The notes: generated by a model from the sequence alone, not told the origin. Positions 1-22,263 are shown, counted from the stretch's first letter. The stretch is DNA of 64,000 bases from Lampris incognitus (GCF_029633865.1 NC_079212.1:83887672-83951671), one strand, 5' to 3'. Made by a program: numbers and translations.

Positions 1-3000
1 AACCCTGTCCTCCATGCTGCTCACACCATGATCTTCACTAAAACCCTGTCCTCCATGCTGCTCACACCATGGTCTTGATTAAAACCCTGTCCTGCATGCT
101 GTTCACACCACGGTCTTCACTAAAACCCTGTCCTCCATGCTGCTCACACCAGTCTTCACTAAAACCCTGACCTGTATGCTGCTCACACCCTGGACTTCAC
201 TAAAACCCCGTCCTCCATGCTTCTCACACCATGGTCTTCACTAAAACCCTGTCTTCCATGCTGCTCACACCATGGTCTTCACTAAAACCCTGTCCTCCAT
301 GCTGCTCACACCACGGTCTTCACTAAAACCGTCCTCCATGCTGCTCACAGTCTTCATTAAAACCCTGTCCTCCATGCTGCTCACACCATGATCTTCACTA
401 AAACCCTGTCCTCCATGCTGCTCACACCATGGTCTTCACTAAAACCCTGTGCTCCATGCTGCTCACAGTCTTCATTAAAACCCTGTCCTCCATGCTGCTC
501 ACACCATGGTCTTCACTAAAACCCTGTCCTCCATGCTGCTCACACCAGTCTTCACTAAAACCCTGTCCTCCATGCTGCTCACACCAGTCTTCACTAAAAC
601 CATGTCCTGCATGCTGCTCACACCAGTCTTCACTAAAACCCTGTCCTCCATGCTGCTCACACCATGGTCTTCACTAAAACCCTGTCCTGCATGCTGCTCA
701 CACCATGGTCTTCACTAAAACCCTGTCCTCCATGCTGCTCACACCATGGTCTTCACTAAAAACCTGTCCTCCATGCTGCTCACATCATGGTCTTCACTAA
801 AACCCTGTCCTCCATGCTGCTCACACCGTGGTCTTCACTAAAACCCTGTCCTCCATGCTGCTCACACAACGATCTTCATTAAAACCCTGTCCTCCATGCT
901 GCTCACACCATGATCTTCACTAAAACCCTGTCCTCCATGCTACTCACACCAGTCTTCACTAAAACCATGTCCTGCATGCTGCTCACACCATGGTCTTCAC
1001 TAAAACCCTGTCCTCCATTTTGCTCACACCATGGTCTTCACTAAAACCCTGTCCTCCATAGTGCTCACACCATGGTCTTCACTAAAACCCTGTCCTCCAT
1101 GCTGCTCACACCACGGTCGTCAATAAAACCCTGTCCTCCATGCTGCTCACACCATGGTCTTCACTAAAACCCTGTCCTCCATTTTGCTCACACCATGGTC
1201 TTCACTAAAACCCTGTCCTCCATGCTGCTCACACGATGGTCTTCACTAAAACCCTGTCCTCCATGCTGCTCACACCATGGTCTTCATTAAAACCCTGTCC
1301 TCCATGCTGCTAACAGCATGATCTTCACTAAAACCCCGTCCTCCATGCTGCTCACACCATGGTCTTGATTAAAACCCTGTCCTGCATGCTGTTCACAACA
1401 CGGTCTTCACTAAAACCCTGTCCTCCATGCTGCTCACACCAGTCTTCACTAAAACCCTGACCTGTGTGCTGCTCACACCATGGTCTTCACTAAAACCCTG
1501 TCCTCCATGCTGCTCACACCATGGTCTTCATTAAAACCCTGTCCTCCATGCTGCTCACACCATGATCTTCACTAAAACCCTGTCCTCCATGCTGCTCACA
1601 CCATGGTCTTGATTAAAACCCTGTCCTGCATGCTGTTCACACCACGGTCTTCACTAAAACCCTGTCCTCCATGCTGCTCACACCAGTCTTCACTAAAACC
1701 CTGACCTGTATGCTGCTCACACCCTGGTCTTCACTAAAACCCTGTCCTCCATGCTTCTCACACCATGGTCTTCACTAAAACCCTGTCCTCCATGCTGCTC
1801 AGACCACGGTCTTCACTAAAACCCTGTCCTCCATTTTGCTCACACCATGGTCTTCACTAAAACCCTGTCCTCCATAGTGCTCACACCATGGTCTTCACTA
1901 AAACCCTGTCCTCCATGCTGCTCACACCATGATCTTCACTAAAACCCTGTCCTCCATGCTGCTCACACCAGTCTTCACTAAAACCCTGTCCTGAATACTG
2001 CTCACACCATGGTCTTCACTAAAACCCTGTGCTCCATGCTGCTCACAGTCTTCATTAAAACCCTGTCCTCCATGCTGCTCACACCATGGTCTTCACTAAA
2101 ACCCTGTCCTCCATGCTGCTCACACCAGTCTTCACAAAAACCATGTCCTGCATGCTGCTCACACCAGTCTTCACTAAAAGCCTGTCCTCCATGCTGCTCA
2201 CATCATGGTCTTCACTAAAACCCTGTCCTCCATGCTGCTCACACCGTGGTCTTCACTAAAACCCTGTCCTCCATGCTGCTCACACCACGGTCTTCATTAA
2301 AACCCTGTCCTCCATGCTGCTCACACCATGATCTTCACTAAAACCCTGTCCTCCATGCTGCTCACACCAGTCTTCACTAAAACCATGTCCTGCATGCTGC
2401 TCACACCAGTCTTCACTAAAACCCTGTCCTCCATGCTGCTCACACCGTGGTCTTCACTAAAACCCTGTCCTCCATGCTGCTCACACAACGATCTTCATTA
2501 AAACCCTGTCCTCCATGCTGCTCACACCATGATCTTCACTAAAACCCTGTCCTCCATGCTGCTCGCACCAGTCTTCACTAAAAACATGTCCTGCATGCTG
2601 CTCACACCATGGTCTTCACTAAAACCCTGTCCTCCATTTTGCTCACACCATGGTCTTCACTAAAACCCTGTACTCCATAGTGCTCACACCATGGTCTTCA
2701 CTAAAACCCTGTCCTACATGCTGCTCACAATCTTCACTAAAACCCTGTCCTCCATGCTGCTCACAATCTTCACTAAAACCCTGTCCTCCATGCTGCTCAC
2801 AATCTTCACTAAAACCCTGTCCTCCATGCTGCTCACACCAGTCTGCACTAAAACCCTGTCCTGCATGCTGCTCACACCATGGTCTTCACTAAAACCCTGT
2901 CCTCCATGTTGCTCACACCATGGTCTTCACTAAAACCCTGTCCTCCATGCTGCTCACACCATGGTCTTCACTAAAACCCTGTCCTCCATGCTGTTAACAC

Positions 3001-6000
3001 CATGTTCTTCACTAAAACCCTGTCCTCCATGCTGCTCACACCACGATCTTCACTAAAACCCTGTCCTCCATGCTGCTCACAGTCTTCACTATAACCCTGT
3101 CCTCCATGCTGCTCACACCATGGTCTTCACTAAAACCCTGTCATCCACGCTGTTCACACCATGGTCTTCACTAAAACCCTGTCCTCCGTGCTGCTCACAC
3201 CATTCTTCAATAAAACCCTGTCCTCCATTTTGCTCACACCATGGTCTTCACTAAAACCCTCTCCTCCATGCTGCTCACACCACGGTCTTCACTAAAACCC
3301 TGTCCTCCATGCTGCTCACACTTCATTAAATCTCTGTCCTCCATGCTGCTGACACAGTCTTCATTAAAACCCTGTCCTACATGCTGCTCACAATCTTCAC
3401 TAAAACCCTGTCCTCCATGCTGCTCACAATCTTCACTAAAACCCTGTCCTCCATGCTGCTCACAATCTTCACTAAAACCCTGTCCTCCATGCTGCTCACA
3501 CCAGTCTGCACTAAAACCCTGTCCTGCATGCTGCTCACACCATGGTCTTCACTAAAACCCTGTCCTCCATGTTGCTCACACCATGGTCTTCACTAAAACC
3601 CTGTCCTCCATGCTGCTCACACCATGGTCTTCACTAAAACCCTGTCCTCCATGCTGTTAACACCATGGTCTTCACTAAAACTCTGTCCTCCATGCTGTTC
3701 ACACCATGGTCTTCACTAAAACCCTGTCCTCCATCCTGCTCACACCATTCTTCGCTAAAACCCTGTCCTCCATCCTGCTCACACCACGATCTTCACTAAA
3801 ACCCTGTCCTCCATGCTGCTCACACCATGCTCTTCACTAAAACCCTGTCCTCCATGCTGCTCACAACACGATCTTCACTAAAACCCTGTCCTCCATGCTG
3901 CTCACAGTCTTCATTAAAACCATGTCCTCCAAGCTGCTCACAGTCTTCATTAAATCTCTGTCCTCCATGTTGCTCACACCATGGTCTTCACTAAAACCCT
4001 GTCCTCCATGCTGCTCACACCATGGTCTTCACTAAAACCCTGTCCTCCATGCTGTTAACACCATGGTCTTCACTAAAACCCTGTCCTGCATGCTGTTCAC
4101 ACCATGGTCTTCACTAAAACCCTGTCCTCCATGCTGCTCACACCAGTCTTCACTAAAACCCTGACCTGTATGCTGCTCACACCATGGTCTTCACTAAAAC
4201 CATGTCCTCCATGCTGCTCACACCACGATCTTCACTGAAACCCTGTCCTCCATGCTGCTCACAGTCTTCACTATAACCCTGTCCTCCATGCTGCTCACAC
4301 CACGGTCTTCACTAAAACCCTGTCCTCCATGCTGCTCACAGTCTTCATCAAAACCATGTCCTCCAAGCTGCTCACAGTCTTCATTAAATCTCTGTCCTCC
4401 ATGTTGCTCACACCATGGTCTTCACTAAAACCCTGTCCTCCATGCTGCTCACACCATGGTCTTCACTAAAACCCTGTCCTCCATGCTGTTAACACCATGG
4501 TCTTCACTAAAAACCTGTCCTGCATGCTGTTCACACCATGGTCTTCACTAAAACCCTGTCCTCCATGCTGCTCACACCAGTCTTCACTAAAACCCTGACC
4601 TGTATGCTGCTCACACCATCTTCTTCACTAAAACCCTGTCCTCCATGCTGCTCACACCATGGTCTTCACTAAAACCCTGTCGTCCATGCTGCTCACACCA
4701 CGGCCTTCACTAAAACCCTGTCCTCCATGCTGCTCACACCACGGTCTTCACTAAAACCGTCCTTCATGCTGCTCACAGTCTTCATTAAAACCCTGTCCTC
4801 CATGCTGCTCACACCATGGTCTTCACTAAAACCCTGTCCTCCATGCTGCTCACACCAGTCTTCACTAAAACCATGTCCTGCATGCTGCTCACACCAGTCT
4901 TCAGTAAAACCCTGTCCTCCATGCTGCTCACACCATGGTCTTCACTAAAACCCTGTCCTCCATGCTGCTCACACCAGTCTTCACTAAAACCATGTCCTGC
5001 ATGCTGCTCACACCAGTCTTCAGTAAAACCCTGTCCTCCATGCTGCTCACACCATGGTCTTCACTAAAACCGTCCTCCATGCTGCTCACAGTCTTCATTA
5101 AAACCCTGTCCTCCATGCTGCTCACACCACGGTCTTCACTAAAACCCTGTCCTCCATGCTGCTCACACCTCATTAAATCTCTGTCCTCCATGCTGCTCAC
5201 AAAGTCTTCATTAAAACCCTGTCCTCCATGCTGCTCACAATCTTCACTAAAACCCTGTCCTCCATGCTGCTCACAATCTTCACAAAAACCCTGTCCTCCA
5301 TGCTGCTCACAATCTTCACTAAAACCCTGTCCTGCATGCTGCTCACACCATGGTCTTCACTAAAACCCTGTCCTCCATGTTGCTCACACCATGGTCTTCA
5401 CTAAAACCCTGTCCTCCATGCTGCTCACACCATGGTCTTCACTAAAACCCTGTCCTCCATGCTGTTAACACCATGGTCTTCACTAAAACCCTGTCCTCCA
5501 TGCTGTTCACACCATGGTCTTCACTAAAACCCTGTCCTCCATGCTGCTCACACCATTCTTCATTTAAACTCTGTCCTCCATGCTGCTCACACCAGTCTTC
5601 ACTAAAACTCTGTCCTGAATACTGCTCACACCATGGTCTTCATTAAAACCCTGTCCTCCATGCTGCTCACAGTCTTCATTAAAACTCTGTCCTCCATGCT
5701 GGTCACACCATGATCTTCACTAAAACCCTGTCCTCCATGCTGCTGACACCAGTCTGCACTAAAACCATGTCCTGCATGCTGCTCACACCAGTCTACACTA
5801 AAACCCTGTCCTCCATGCTGTTCACACCATGGTCTTCACTAAAATCTTGTCCTCCATGCTGCTGACACCAGTCTGCACTAAAACCCTGTCCTGCATGCTG
5901 CTCACACCAGTCTGCACTAAAACCCTGTCCTCCATGCTGTTCACACCATGGTCTTCACTAAAACCCTGTCCTCCATGCTGTTCACACCATGGTCTTCACT

Positions 6001-9000
6001 AAAACCCTGTCCTCCATGCTGCTCACACCATGGTCTTCACTAAAACCCTGTCCTCCATGCTGCTCACACAACGATCTTCATTAAAACCCTGTCCTCCATG
6101 CTGCTCACACCATGATCTTCACTAAAACCATGTCCTGCATGCTGCTCACACCACGGTCTTCACTAAAACCCTGTCATCCATGCTGGTCACACCATGGTCT
6201 TCACTAAAACCCTGTCCTCCATGCTGCTCACACCATGGTCTTCATTAAAACCCTGTCCTCCATGCTGCTCACACCAGTCTTCACTAAAACACTGTCCTCC
6301 ATGCTGCTCACACCATGGTCTTCACTAAAACCCTGTCCTCCATGCTGCTCACACCATGGTCTTCATTAAAACCCTGTCCTCCATGCTGCTAACAACATGG
6401 TCTTCACTAAAACCCTGTCCTCCATTTTGCTCACACCACGGTCTTCACTAAAACCCTGTCCTCCATGCTGCTCACACCAGTCTTCACTAAAACCCTGTCC
6501 TGAATACTGCTCACACCATGGTCTTCACTAAAACCCTGTCCTCCATGCTGCTCACAGTCTTCATTAAAACCCTGTCCTCCATGCTGCTACACCATGGTCT
6601 TCACTAAAACCCTGTCCTCCATGCTGCTCACACCAGTCTTCACTAAAACCATGTCCTGCATGCTGCTCACACCAGTCTTCACTAAAACCCTGTCCTCCAT
6701 GCTGCTCACACCATGGTCTTCACTAAAACCGTCCTCCATGCTGCTCACAGTCTTTATTAAAACCCTGTCCTCCATGCTGCTCACACCACGGTCTTCACTA
6801 AAACCCTGTCCTCCATGCTGCTCACACCTCATTAAATCTCTGTCCTCCCTGCTGCTCACAAATTCTTCATTAAACCCCTGTCCTCCATGCTGCTCACAAT
6901 CTTCACTAAAACCCTGTCCTCCATGCTGCTCACAATCTTCACTAAAACCCTGTCCTCCATGCTGCTCACAATTTTCACTAAAACCCTGTCCTGCATGCTG
7001 CTCACACCATGGTCTTCACTAAAACCCTGTCCTCCATGCTGCTCACACCATGGTCTTCACTAAAACCCTGTCCTCCATGCTGCTCACACCATGGTCTTCA
7101 CTAAAACCCTGTCCTCCATGCTGTTAACACCATGGTCTTCACTAAAACCCTGTCCTCCATGCTGTTCACACCATGGTCTTCACTAAAACCCTGTCCTCCA
7201 TGCTGCTCACACCATTCTTCACTTAAACCCTGTCCTCCATGCTGCTCACACCAGTCTTCACTAAAACCCTGTCCTGAATACTGCTCACACCATGGTCTTC
7301 ATTAAAACCCTGTCCTCCATGCTGCTCACAGTCTTCATTAAAACTCTGTCCTCCATGCTGCTCACACCATGATCTTCACTAAAACCCTGTCCTCCATGCT
7401 GCTGACACCAGTCTTCACTAAAACCATGTCCTGCATGCTGCTCACATCAGTCTGCACTAAAACCCTGTCCTCCATGCTGTTCACACCATGGTCTTCACTA
7501 AAACCCTGTCCTCCATGCTGCTCACATCATGGTCTTCACTAAAACCCTGTCCTCCATGCTGCTCACACCACGGTCTTCACTAAAACCCTGTCCTCCATGC
7601 TGCTCACACAACGATCTTCATTAAAACCCTGTCCTCCATGCTGCTCACACCATGATCTTCACTAAAACCCTGTCCTCCATGTTGCTCACACCAGTCTTCA
7701 CTAAAAGCATGTCCTGCATGCTGCTCACACCATTCTTCACTAAAACCCTGTCCTCCATGCTGCTAACACCATGGTCTTCACTAAAACCCTGTCCTCCATT
7801 TTGCTCACACCATGGTCTTCACTAAAACCTTGTCCTCCATGCTGCTCACACCATGGTCTTCACTAAAACCCTGTCCTCCATGCTGCTCACACCATGGTCT
7901 TCATTAAAACCCTGTCCTCCATGCTGCTCACACCAGTCTTCACTAAAACCCTGTCCTCCATGCTGCTCACACCATGGTCTTCACTAAAACCCTGTCCTCC
8001 ATGCTGCTCACACCATGGTCTTCATTAAAACCCTGTCCTCCATGCTGCTAACAACATGGTCTTCACTAAAACCCTGTCCTCCATTTTGCTCACACCACGG
8101 TCTTCACTAAAACCCTGTCCTCCATGCTGCTCACACCAGTCTTCACTAAAACCCTGTCCTGAATACTGCTCACACCATGGTCTTCACTAAAACCCTGTGC
8201 TCCATTCTGCTCACAGTCTTCATTAAAACTCTGTCCTCCATGCTGCTCACACCATGATCTTCACTAAAACCCTGTCCTCCATGCTGCTCATACCAGTCTG
8301 CACTAAAACCATGTCCTGCATGCTGCTCACACCAGTCTGCACTAAAACCCTGTCCTCCATGCTGTTCACACCATGGTCTTCACTAAAACCCTGTCCTCCA
8401 TGCTGCTCACATCATGGTCTTCACTAAAACCCTGTCCTCCATGCTGCTCACACCATGGTCTTCACTAAAACCCTGTCCTCCATGCTGCTCACACAACGAT
8501 CTTCATTAAAACCCTGTCCTCCATGCTGCTCACACCAGTCTTCACTAAAAGCATGTCCTGCATGCTGCTCACACCAGTCTTCACTAAAACCCTGTCCTCC
8601 ATGCTGCTAACACCATGGTCTTCACTAAAACCCTGTCCTCCATTTTGCTCACACCATGGTCTTCACTAAAACCCTGTCATCCATGCTGCTCACACCATGG
8701 TCTTCACTAAAACCCTGTCCTCCATGCTGCTCACACCATGGTCTTCATTAAAACCCTGTCCTCCATGCTGCTCACACCAGTCTTCACTAAAACCCTGTCC
8801 TCCGTGCTGCTCACACCACGGTCTTCACTAAAACCCTGTCCTCCATGCTGTTCACACCATGGTCTTCACTAAAACCCTGTCCTCCGTGCTGCTCACACCA
8901 TTCTTCACTAAAACCCTGTCCTCCATGCTGCTCACACCATGGTCTTCACTAAAACCCTGTCCTCCGTGCTGCTCACACCACGGTCTTCACTAAAACCCTG

Positions 9001-9727
9001 TCCTCCATGCTGCTTACACTTCATTAAATCTCTGTCCTCCATGCTGCTCACACAGTCTTCATTAAAACCCTGTCCTCCATGCTGCTCACAATCTTCACTA
9101 AAACCCTGTCCTCCATGCTGCTCACAATCTTCACTAAAACCCTGTCCGCCATGCTGCTCACACCAGTCTGCACTAAAACCCTGTCCTGCATGCTGCTCAC
9201 ACCATGGTCTTCACTAAAACCCTGTCCTCCATGCTGCTGACACCATGGTCTTCACTAAAACCCTGTCCTCCATGCTGTTAACACCATGGTCTTCACTAAA
9301 ACCCTGTCCTCCATGCTGTTCACACCATGGTCTTCACTAAAACCCTGTCCTCCATGCTGTTCACACCATTCTTCACTAAAACCCTGTCCTCCATGCTGCT
9401 CACACCACGGTCTTCACTAAAACCCTGTCTTCCATGCTGCTCACAGTCTTCATTAAAACCCTGTCCTCCATGCTGCTCACACCAGTCTTCACTAAAACCC
9501 TGTCCTCCATGCTGCTCAGTCTTCACTAAAACCCTGTCCTCCATGCTGCTCACACTAGTCTTCACTAAAACCCTGTCCTCCATGCTGCTCACAGTCTTCA
9601 CTAAAACCCTGTCCTCCATGCTGCTCGCACCAGTCTTCACTAAAACCCTGTCCTCCATGCTGCTCACAGTCTTCACTAAAACCCTGTCCTCCATGCTGCT
9701 CACAGTCTTCATTAAAACCCTGTCCTC
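1..9727. repeat. Large minisatellite array, 36-41 bp units
   Basis: About 240 tandem units run from the left edge to 9727. The commonest unit is 41 bp and contains CTTCACTAAAACCCTGTCC and CTCCATGCTGCTCACACCAT. Variants of 39 bp (lacking part of the CATGG segment) and 36 bp are interspersed. Units differ at a few recurrent positions, for example TTCATT for TTCACT, TTTTGCTC for GCTGCTC, and GTTAACACC for GCTCACACC. The array continues beyond the window on the left. Lengths divisible by three create long spurious ORFs on both strands. No host exon is visible inside. Confidence 0.97.
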
Positions 9728-9963
9728 AGAGATAGTTTCCTATAGATTAGGCAGGTAATTCCATTGTTTAACAAAACTTCACATCTCTCATGTCATCTCA
9801 CACACACATATCTTTCATACATATTCATGGCAACATATTCAAACATGCAACATACAATAAACATGTGATAGGACGGGGTGAAGAAAGACACCTACCAGTA
9901 AGCAGAAACAGGAAGGGAACCATGCCAATTACTGGATGTTGACTACTTTATTTATTCCTGCAG

Positions 9964-10069
9964 GATCAAATATCTGCCGAGTCACGGCTCCGACCACACC
10001 AGCTCCTCCTTTACTGTGGCAGGAGCAGGAGAAGAGGAGCAGATGAAGAACGGAGGGGAGTCTGTCTGA
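9964..10069 (+). CDS. Possible 3'-terminal exon of an unidentified gene
   Basis: A pyrimidine-rich tract ending in CAG (9961-9963) is followed by an open segment of 34 codons that starts IKYLPSHGSDHTSSSF and ends GGESV before TGA at 10067-10069. One base precedes the first full codon, so the upstream exon would end two bases into a codon. An ATTAAA polyadenylation hexamer lies at 10089-10094, close to the stop, as expected for a compact last exon. I do not recognise the protein. If real, the minisatellite to the left would lie in an intron of this gene. Evidence is only splice-site, stop and polyA geometry, so chance is possible. Confidence 0.3.
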
Positions 10070-10519
10070 TTTCTGTATTTAATATGTTATTAAAGTCTTC
10101 ATTCTTACAGTTTCACTCAGGTTGACAGGTGAATGGACTGCTGACTGGTCTCATTCAACAGTCATGAAATACACGTTAAAGGTGAAAAGAAAGACAGACA
10201 TGAATAAACACAGACGGGCTCGGTCAGAAGGCACGATGTCAAGGACCTGTGGTTATTGAAGCTATAAGGTGGAAGTCAGTCTGGCTTCCTGCCATGGACA
10301 CTGGATAAGGAGGAGGATAAGAAGGAGGACAGGGAGAGACAGAAGGCACACCAGACAGGGAGGGTCTCTTTCTGGAAGGGAAGGGTGTGGCATAATCTTG
10401 TATGCTGAGGAGTGATTGAACAAGAAAGGTTCCGGGGGTGGGTGGAGGAACAATGGAGAAGGAGGAGTGTCACAGGAGGGGTGGGAGAGGAAGGGTTGAT
10501 GGGATGTCCAGCTTGTGCA

Positions 10520-10525
10520 TATAAA
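10520..10525 (+). promoter_or_regulatory. TATA box of the intermediate filament gene
   Basis: TATAAA sits 143 bp upstream of the ATG at 10668, within GTGCATATAAAGCCC. That would place the start site near 10550 and give a 5' UTR of about 120 bases. Position and sequence fit a class II promoter. No transcript evidence is available. Confidence 0.6.
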
Positions 10526-10667
10526 GCCCTCCATCTCCTCAGGCAGACATCCTGTTGCTTCACGCTCAGTGCCAGGCTCCCAGCTCTCCACTTCCAGCAT
10601 CTTGAATGAAAAAGAAGAGAGGCAGGAGGGAAAAAGACGAGCCACTGGAAGAAAGGCAAGACAAATC

Positions 10668-18608
<7,941 letters not shown>

Positions 18609-19360
18609 AAACTGTTCCAGGATCACACGGAACAAAGATCAACGCCTTGATTGGGGAAAAAACAAAAACAAAACAGCAGAGTAATTAGAAGAAAATTGAT
18701 TCGAAACCATGTAGTCCTCATTTTTGCCGATAGTTTATATCAATGTCTAGCAAAGAGTCTGTCAATATAGGTGCAGTGTTGAAAGTGTTAAGAGAAACAC
18801 TTCTGACACAACTTGGTGCTACTTCCAACAAGTGACTAACAACAAACTGAACAGCTAACTTGCTTATAAAATAAGTCAATGTGGGGCTATGTCATCTCTG
18901 GGGCTAAAGGAGAACCATTATTATTTACATACCACTTGAGGCCTTGGTTTACAGTGCAGTTCCTTAGAATCATGAATGACTTCAACTTTGTAACTGAAGA
19001 GCAATCTAGAAGCAGAGCCAGACTTCACCAGTTAGAGCAGAAGTGTTGGGGAGGCTCTCGCTTGCTCGTCTCCTCTAGTTTCAGCCCACTGACTTTGACA
19101 GAGACTGGCCACTGCTGAATGCATCTTGAAAGGCAGAATAAGCTTTAGTGAAACCTTGTGTGCTTTGCTGTTTTCTCACTCTTAAGATGTGTTGCTAATA
19201 CTGACTGATGGGATGTTTACCATAAAGTAAGTGTTGATAGTAGCCATTCAGTGGAATAGATCATTCCAAAAAAACTGTGCTTTGCAATGATGTGTGTCTC
19301 GCACCCATAGATGAATGAATATGTAAGTTCAAATAAAGTTAACTGTGGCAGACCTGTGTT
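18609..19360 (+). other. 3' UTR and polyA signal of the intermediate filament gene
   Basis: Non-coding sequence follows the TAA at 18606-18608. An AATAAA hexamer at 19332-19337 is followed within 30 bases by a GT-rich stretch (GACCTGTGTTGTTTTTC), the usual arrangement for cleavage and polyadenylation. This implies a 3' UTR of roughly 740 bases. Confidence 0.6.
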
Positions 19361-20014
19361 GTTTTTCTATGTAAATGATTATGAAATCACGATAAATACA
19401 TCACATGTATGCCAGTATAAGAAAGTATATTATATATATATATATATATTGGCGAGACCAAAAAAAAACCTTACCAGTTTACCATGGTAAAACCACTGTT
19501 GATTTTGGCACGTAGAGGTGACACACCAGTAGAGTCACTATTTGCAATGGTGACAGCAAACACCCTTGCCAGCTCCCCAACCAAACCATAGTCCTACATA
19601 TTTTTGTGACTCCTTCTTGGCTGAATAATCATGTTCCACATTTGATATGCAAAGATGTTAATGCTGGCTTCCCATCCATGGGAATTGTCAACTACACTCC
19701 AACCTAGCTGGAGACAACACATAGATTTAAACTGTGAACCTCATCATTGAAGCAATGGCACACAAGTCCACTGCACCACCTGAGCAACTGTTTCCCTCAC
19801 CTGTTGACCAGTGCCGATGCCATTTCTCATTTTAATATTCAGGGTCCTTTGAATGTTCCAGTAACTTGCTTGCTAACCAAAAAGTTCCCTTGAGAAACGG
19901 TTTGTAGTGTATCTAAGCTGCTTGTTGAGGTCCAGGCCTGGTTCCACAAGGGGCCATGCGTACATAGCTACATGAATATGAAAAGAAGAGTAAAAGTAGA
20001 GTTCTGTAACATCC

Positions 20015-20015
<1 letters not shown>
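19361..20015. other. Intergenic, no gene seen
   Basis: Contains a short (TA)n run near 19428-19450 and otherwise unremarkable AT-rich sequence. I find no supported exon. Confidence 0.5.

Positions 20016-20111
<96 letters not shown>
20016..20111. repeat. (CA)n microsatellite
   Basis: 96 bp uninterrupted CA run. ORFs reading CVCVC on the minus strand come from it. Confidence 0.97.
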
Positions 20112-20790
20112 GTCAAGGCATCTTTCAGTTTGAGCGGGAATTTCACATTAGACGGAATCTCAGACAATGAAAGATTGCGTTTGTGAAGTATTTCACCAAA
20201 AGCCATGAAAAAAAACCCTACAAGTTGTAAAATGAAAATTAAGAAAACAATCAATGAGCAGGAGGCTGAAAGAGAATGTGTGTGAGGAGTCAGTTGAACG
20301 AGGACTCCTTGTGAAATCTCAAATGGCACATTAACAGGAAGCATTATGATGCGCTACGCAAGATTTCAAGGTCTGCCAGCTGCAAATACTTTCTATCTGC
20401 AACTACCCTTAAATAAATAACAGGGTATAAAAAATTACACATAACTGTCTCAGTTATTCTCATTTTAGCTGAACATCAAAGCACGTTTCTATATTTAAAA
20501 ACATTTCATATACCCATGCTGAATAAAGTCTCACTGCTTTTACCGGCTTTAATTTGCAAATAGAACCGAAAACCTTTCTGTATTTTATAGCTTACTGATT
20601 ACTGTGCAGTAAAAACAGTTAACATCTATAATTGTTAGGTTTATCTTGTAATACAGCGTTTGCGTTATGGTATCTACAAATAATAGGTGCCTAAGTGTTG
20701 GCAACACTGGCATTAAAAAGTGTTGCTGTATGAACCAGCCTACTAATACAATACGCAGTAGTCTTCATTCGCACGATTCTGTATACCATA
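20112..20790. other. Intergenic, no feature seen
   Basis: AT-rich sequence with no recognisable coding, RNA or repeat signature. Confidence 0.4.
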
Positions 20791-20875
20791 CCGTGTTGTC
20801 GAGCCCCGACAAGGCAAGAAACGTCACAACTCGGAAACTAGGGGCTTAGAAAGTCCACAATGTTGGAATGAGTCG

Positions 20876-22263
20876 ATGTACGTATGGCAGAGCCAAGGCC
20901 ATCACAGAACCATAGGGCTGGTGCAGAGGGGCCTTCATGTGAATGCAGTGGGTCTCAGCACGTTCTCTCCTCAACCCTCTCCCAGCAGGCTCTACAGCAG
21001 TCCACGGGCTCTGGGCCCACCACAGACTCTGGACACCTCTGCTGTCCCATCGTCACCCAATTCCCCTGCTACCTCTCGATATGGCCGTCAGATACGGCCT
21101 TCCAACAGACTATAAACTCACATGGACTGGTTCTAATGTTCAGTGTTTAGGCAGTCTGGGAATAGTGGCTGAAGGGAAGGGGGGAGGGGGGAGATAGACA
21201 GGCTGTTGAATTGTTTTTGAGCTATAGATATAACCATATAACCATGTCTTGGGTGAAGTTCACAAGTTGTTATTTCAAGAAGTGTTTTGTTTACTTAAAG
21301 GAAAGGGGGATGTTACGGGTGGTATTATCGCACCACCCAGTGGATATTAGCTGTAGTCAACGTTACGTAAGGCACGCAGTCTCCTGCGTGCGTCAGTTCA
21401 CCTCTGTATCGTTGATACCTGCAGTTCGACACTAAAGCCCCTTAACTGTTAACTCGGAGAATGCCTCGTTTTTACTCACCACCAGCTCAAACAATAACCT
21501 GAGATATGACCGTAATATCAGCATCCTACGGTCATCCTACGGTCTATATTGGTATCCTACGTTCATTAAGGCCATGATATAAAAGACTAGTGTGTCTTAG
21601 CATGTTAAGACAGACAGTAGTGAATTCCATGCACAGTGTGGACAGTGGCAGTGACGTCACTCAGTGCTGTTAGCCTGTGTCTTGGCGATGTGCTCTATCA
21701 CACAGGGATCTACTCGCACTGCAACCTGCAGAGTTACAGCAGGGCCCTGGAGGCTCACCTTTTTAACTAGAGGGTTTGTGGGGGTGGTATTACATCACAA
21801 AATGTCAGGGTGCGACATTTGTTTATTCGCTGCGATGTGAAGCCATCTCGGAGGGTTACTGAAAAGCCTCATCGGACCTGGGTTGCGATGCAGGGGAACA
21901 ACGATGGTACCTAGTCCGGGTGAGCCTCGCCTTCATTTTATAAGCCTGCAGCAAGACGGCCAATGCAGTTCGTGTTTACCTGCAAAGAACTGTGAAGCTA
22001 ACATCCCTTTCAGTTGTTGTAAAACGTGATGCGAGTAAAGCCCTTGGTTCAGAGCTCAGCAGCCATTCTCTCTGTCCCCCTCTCTCTCCTGATCAACAAA
22101 GGAAGCCCCAATATATCCCTTCCCTCATTAAACATCCTAAAACTCTTCCCTCATAACACAGGTGTGCTGCCTCATCACACACCGGCGGCATGAGGGGGAC
22201 CCCGCAACACAACCCACAAGAAAACTAACCCAACATTCATGCCAATTCTGAAATACTATAACA
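20876..22263 (+). mobile_element. 3' end of an LTR retrotransposon (pol tail + LTR)
   Basis: A reading segment ending about 21115 with SRYGRQIRPSNRL resembles the basic C-terminus of Ty3/Gypsy integrases. A purine-rich tract (AAAGGAAAGGGGGA, 21297-21310) directly precedes TGTTACGGGTGG at 21311, like a polypurine tract next to an LTR. A candidate LTR end TATAACA at 22257-22263 pairs with TGTTA, giving a TG...CA LTR of ~953 bp. No gag or reverse transcriptase is seen upstream, so the element is 5'-deleted. Assignment is tentative. Confidence 0.4.

Noticed and set aside
1-9727. CRISPR-like appearance of short regularly spaced repeats
   Set aside because: There are no unique spacers; the whole unit repeats, as in a eukaryotic minisatellite.
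429-9758. Many ORFs of 70-143 codons on both strands reading TKTLSSMLLTP or VSSMEDRVLVKT
   Set aside because: They arise from minisatellite units of 36 and 39 bp (multiples of three) with no stop in some frames. They end wherever a 41-bp unit breaks the frame and have no gene structure.
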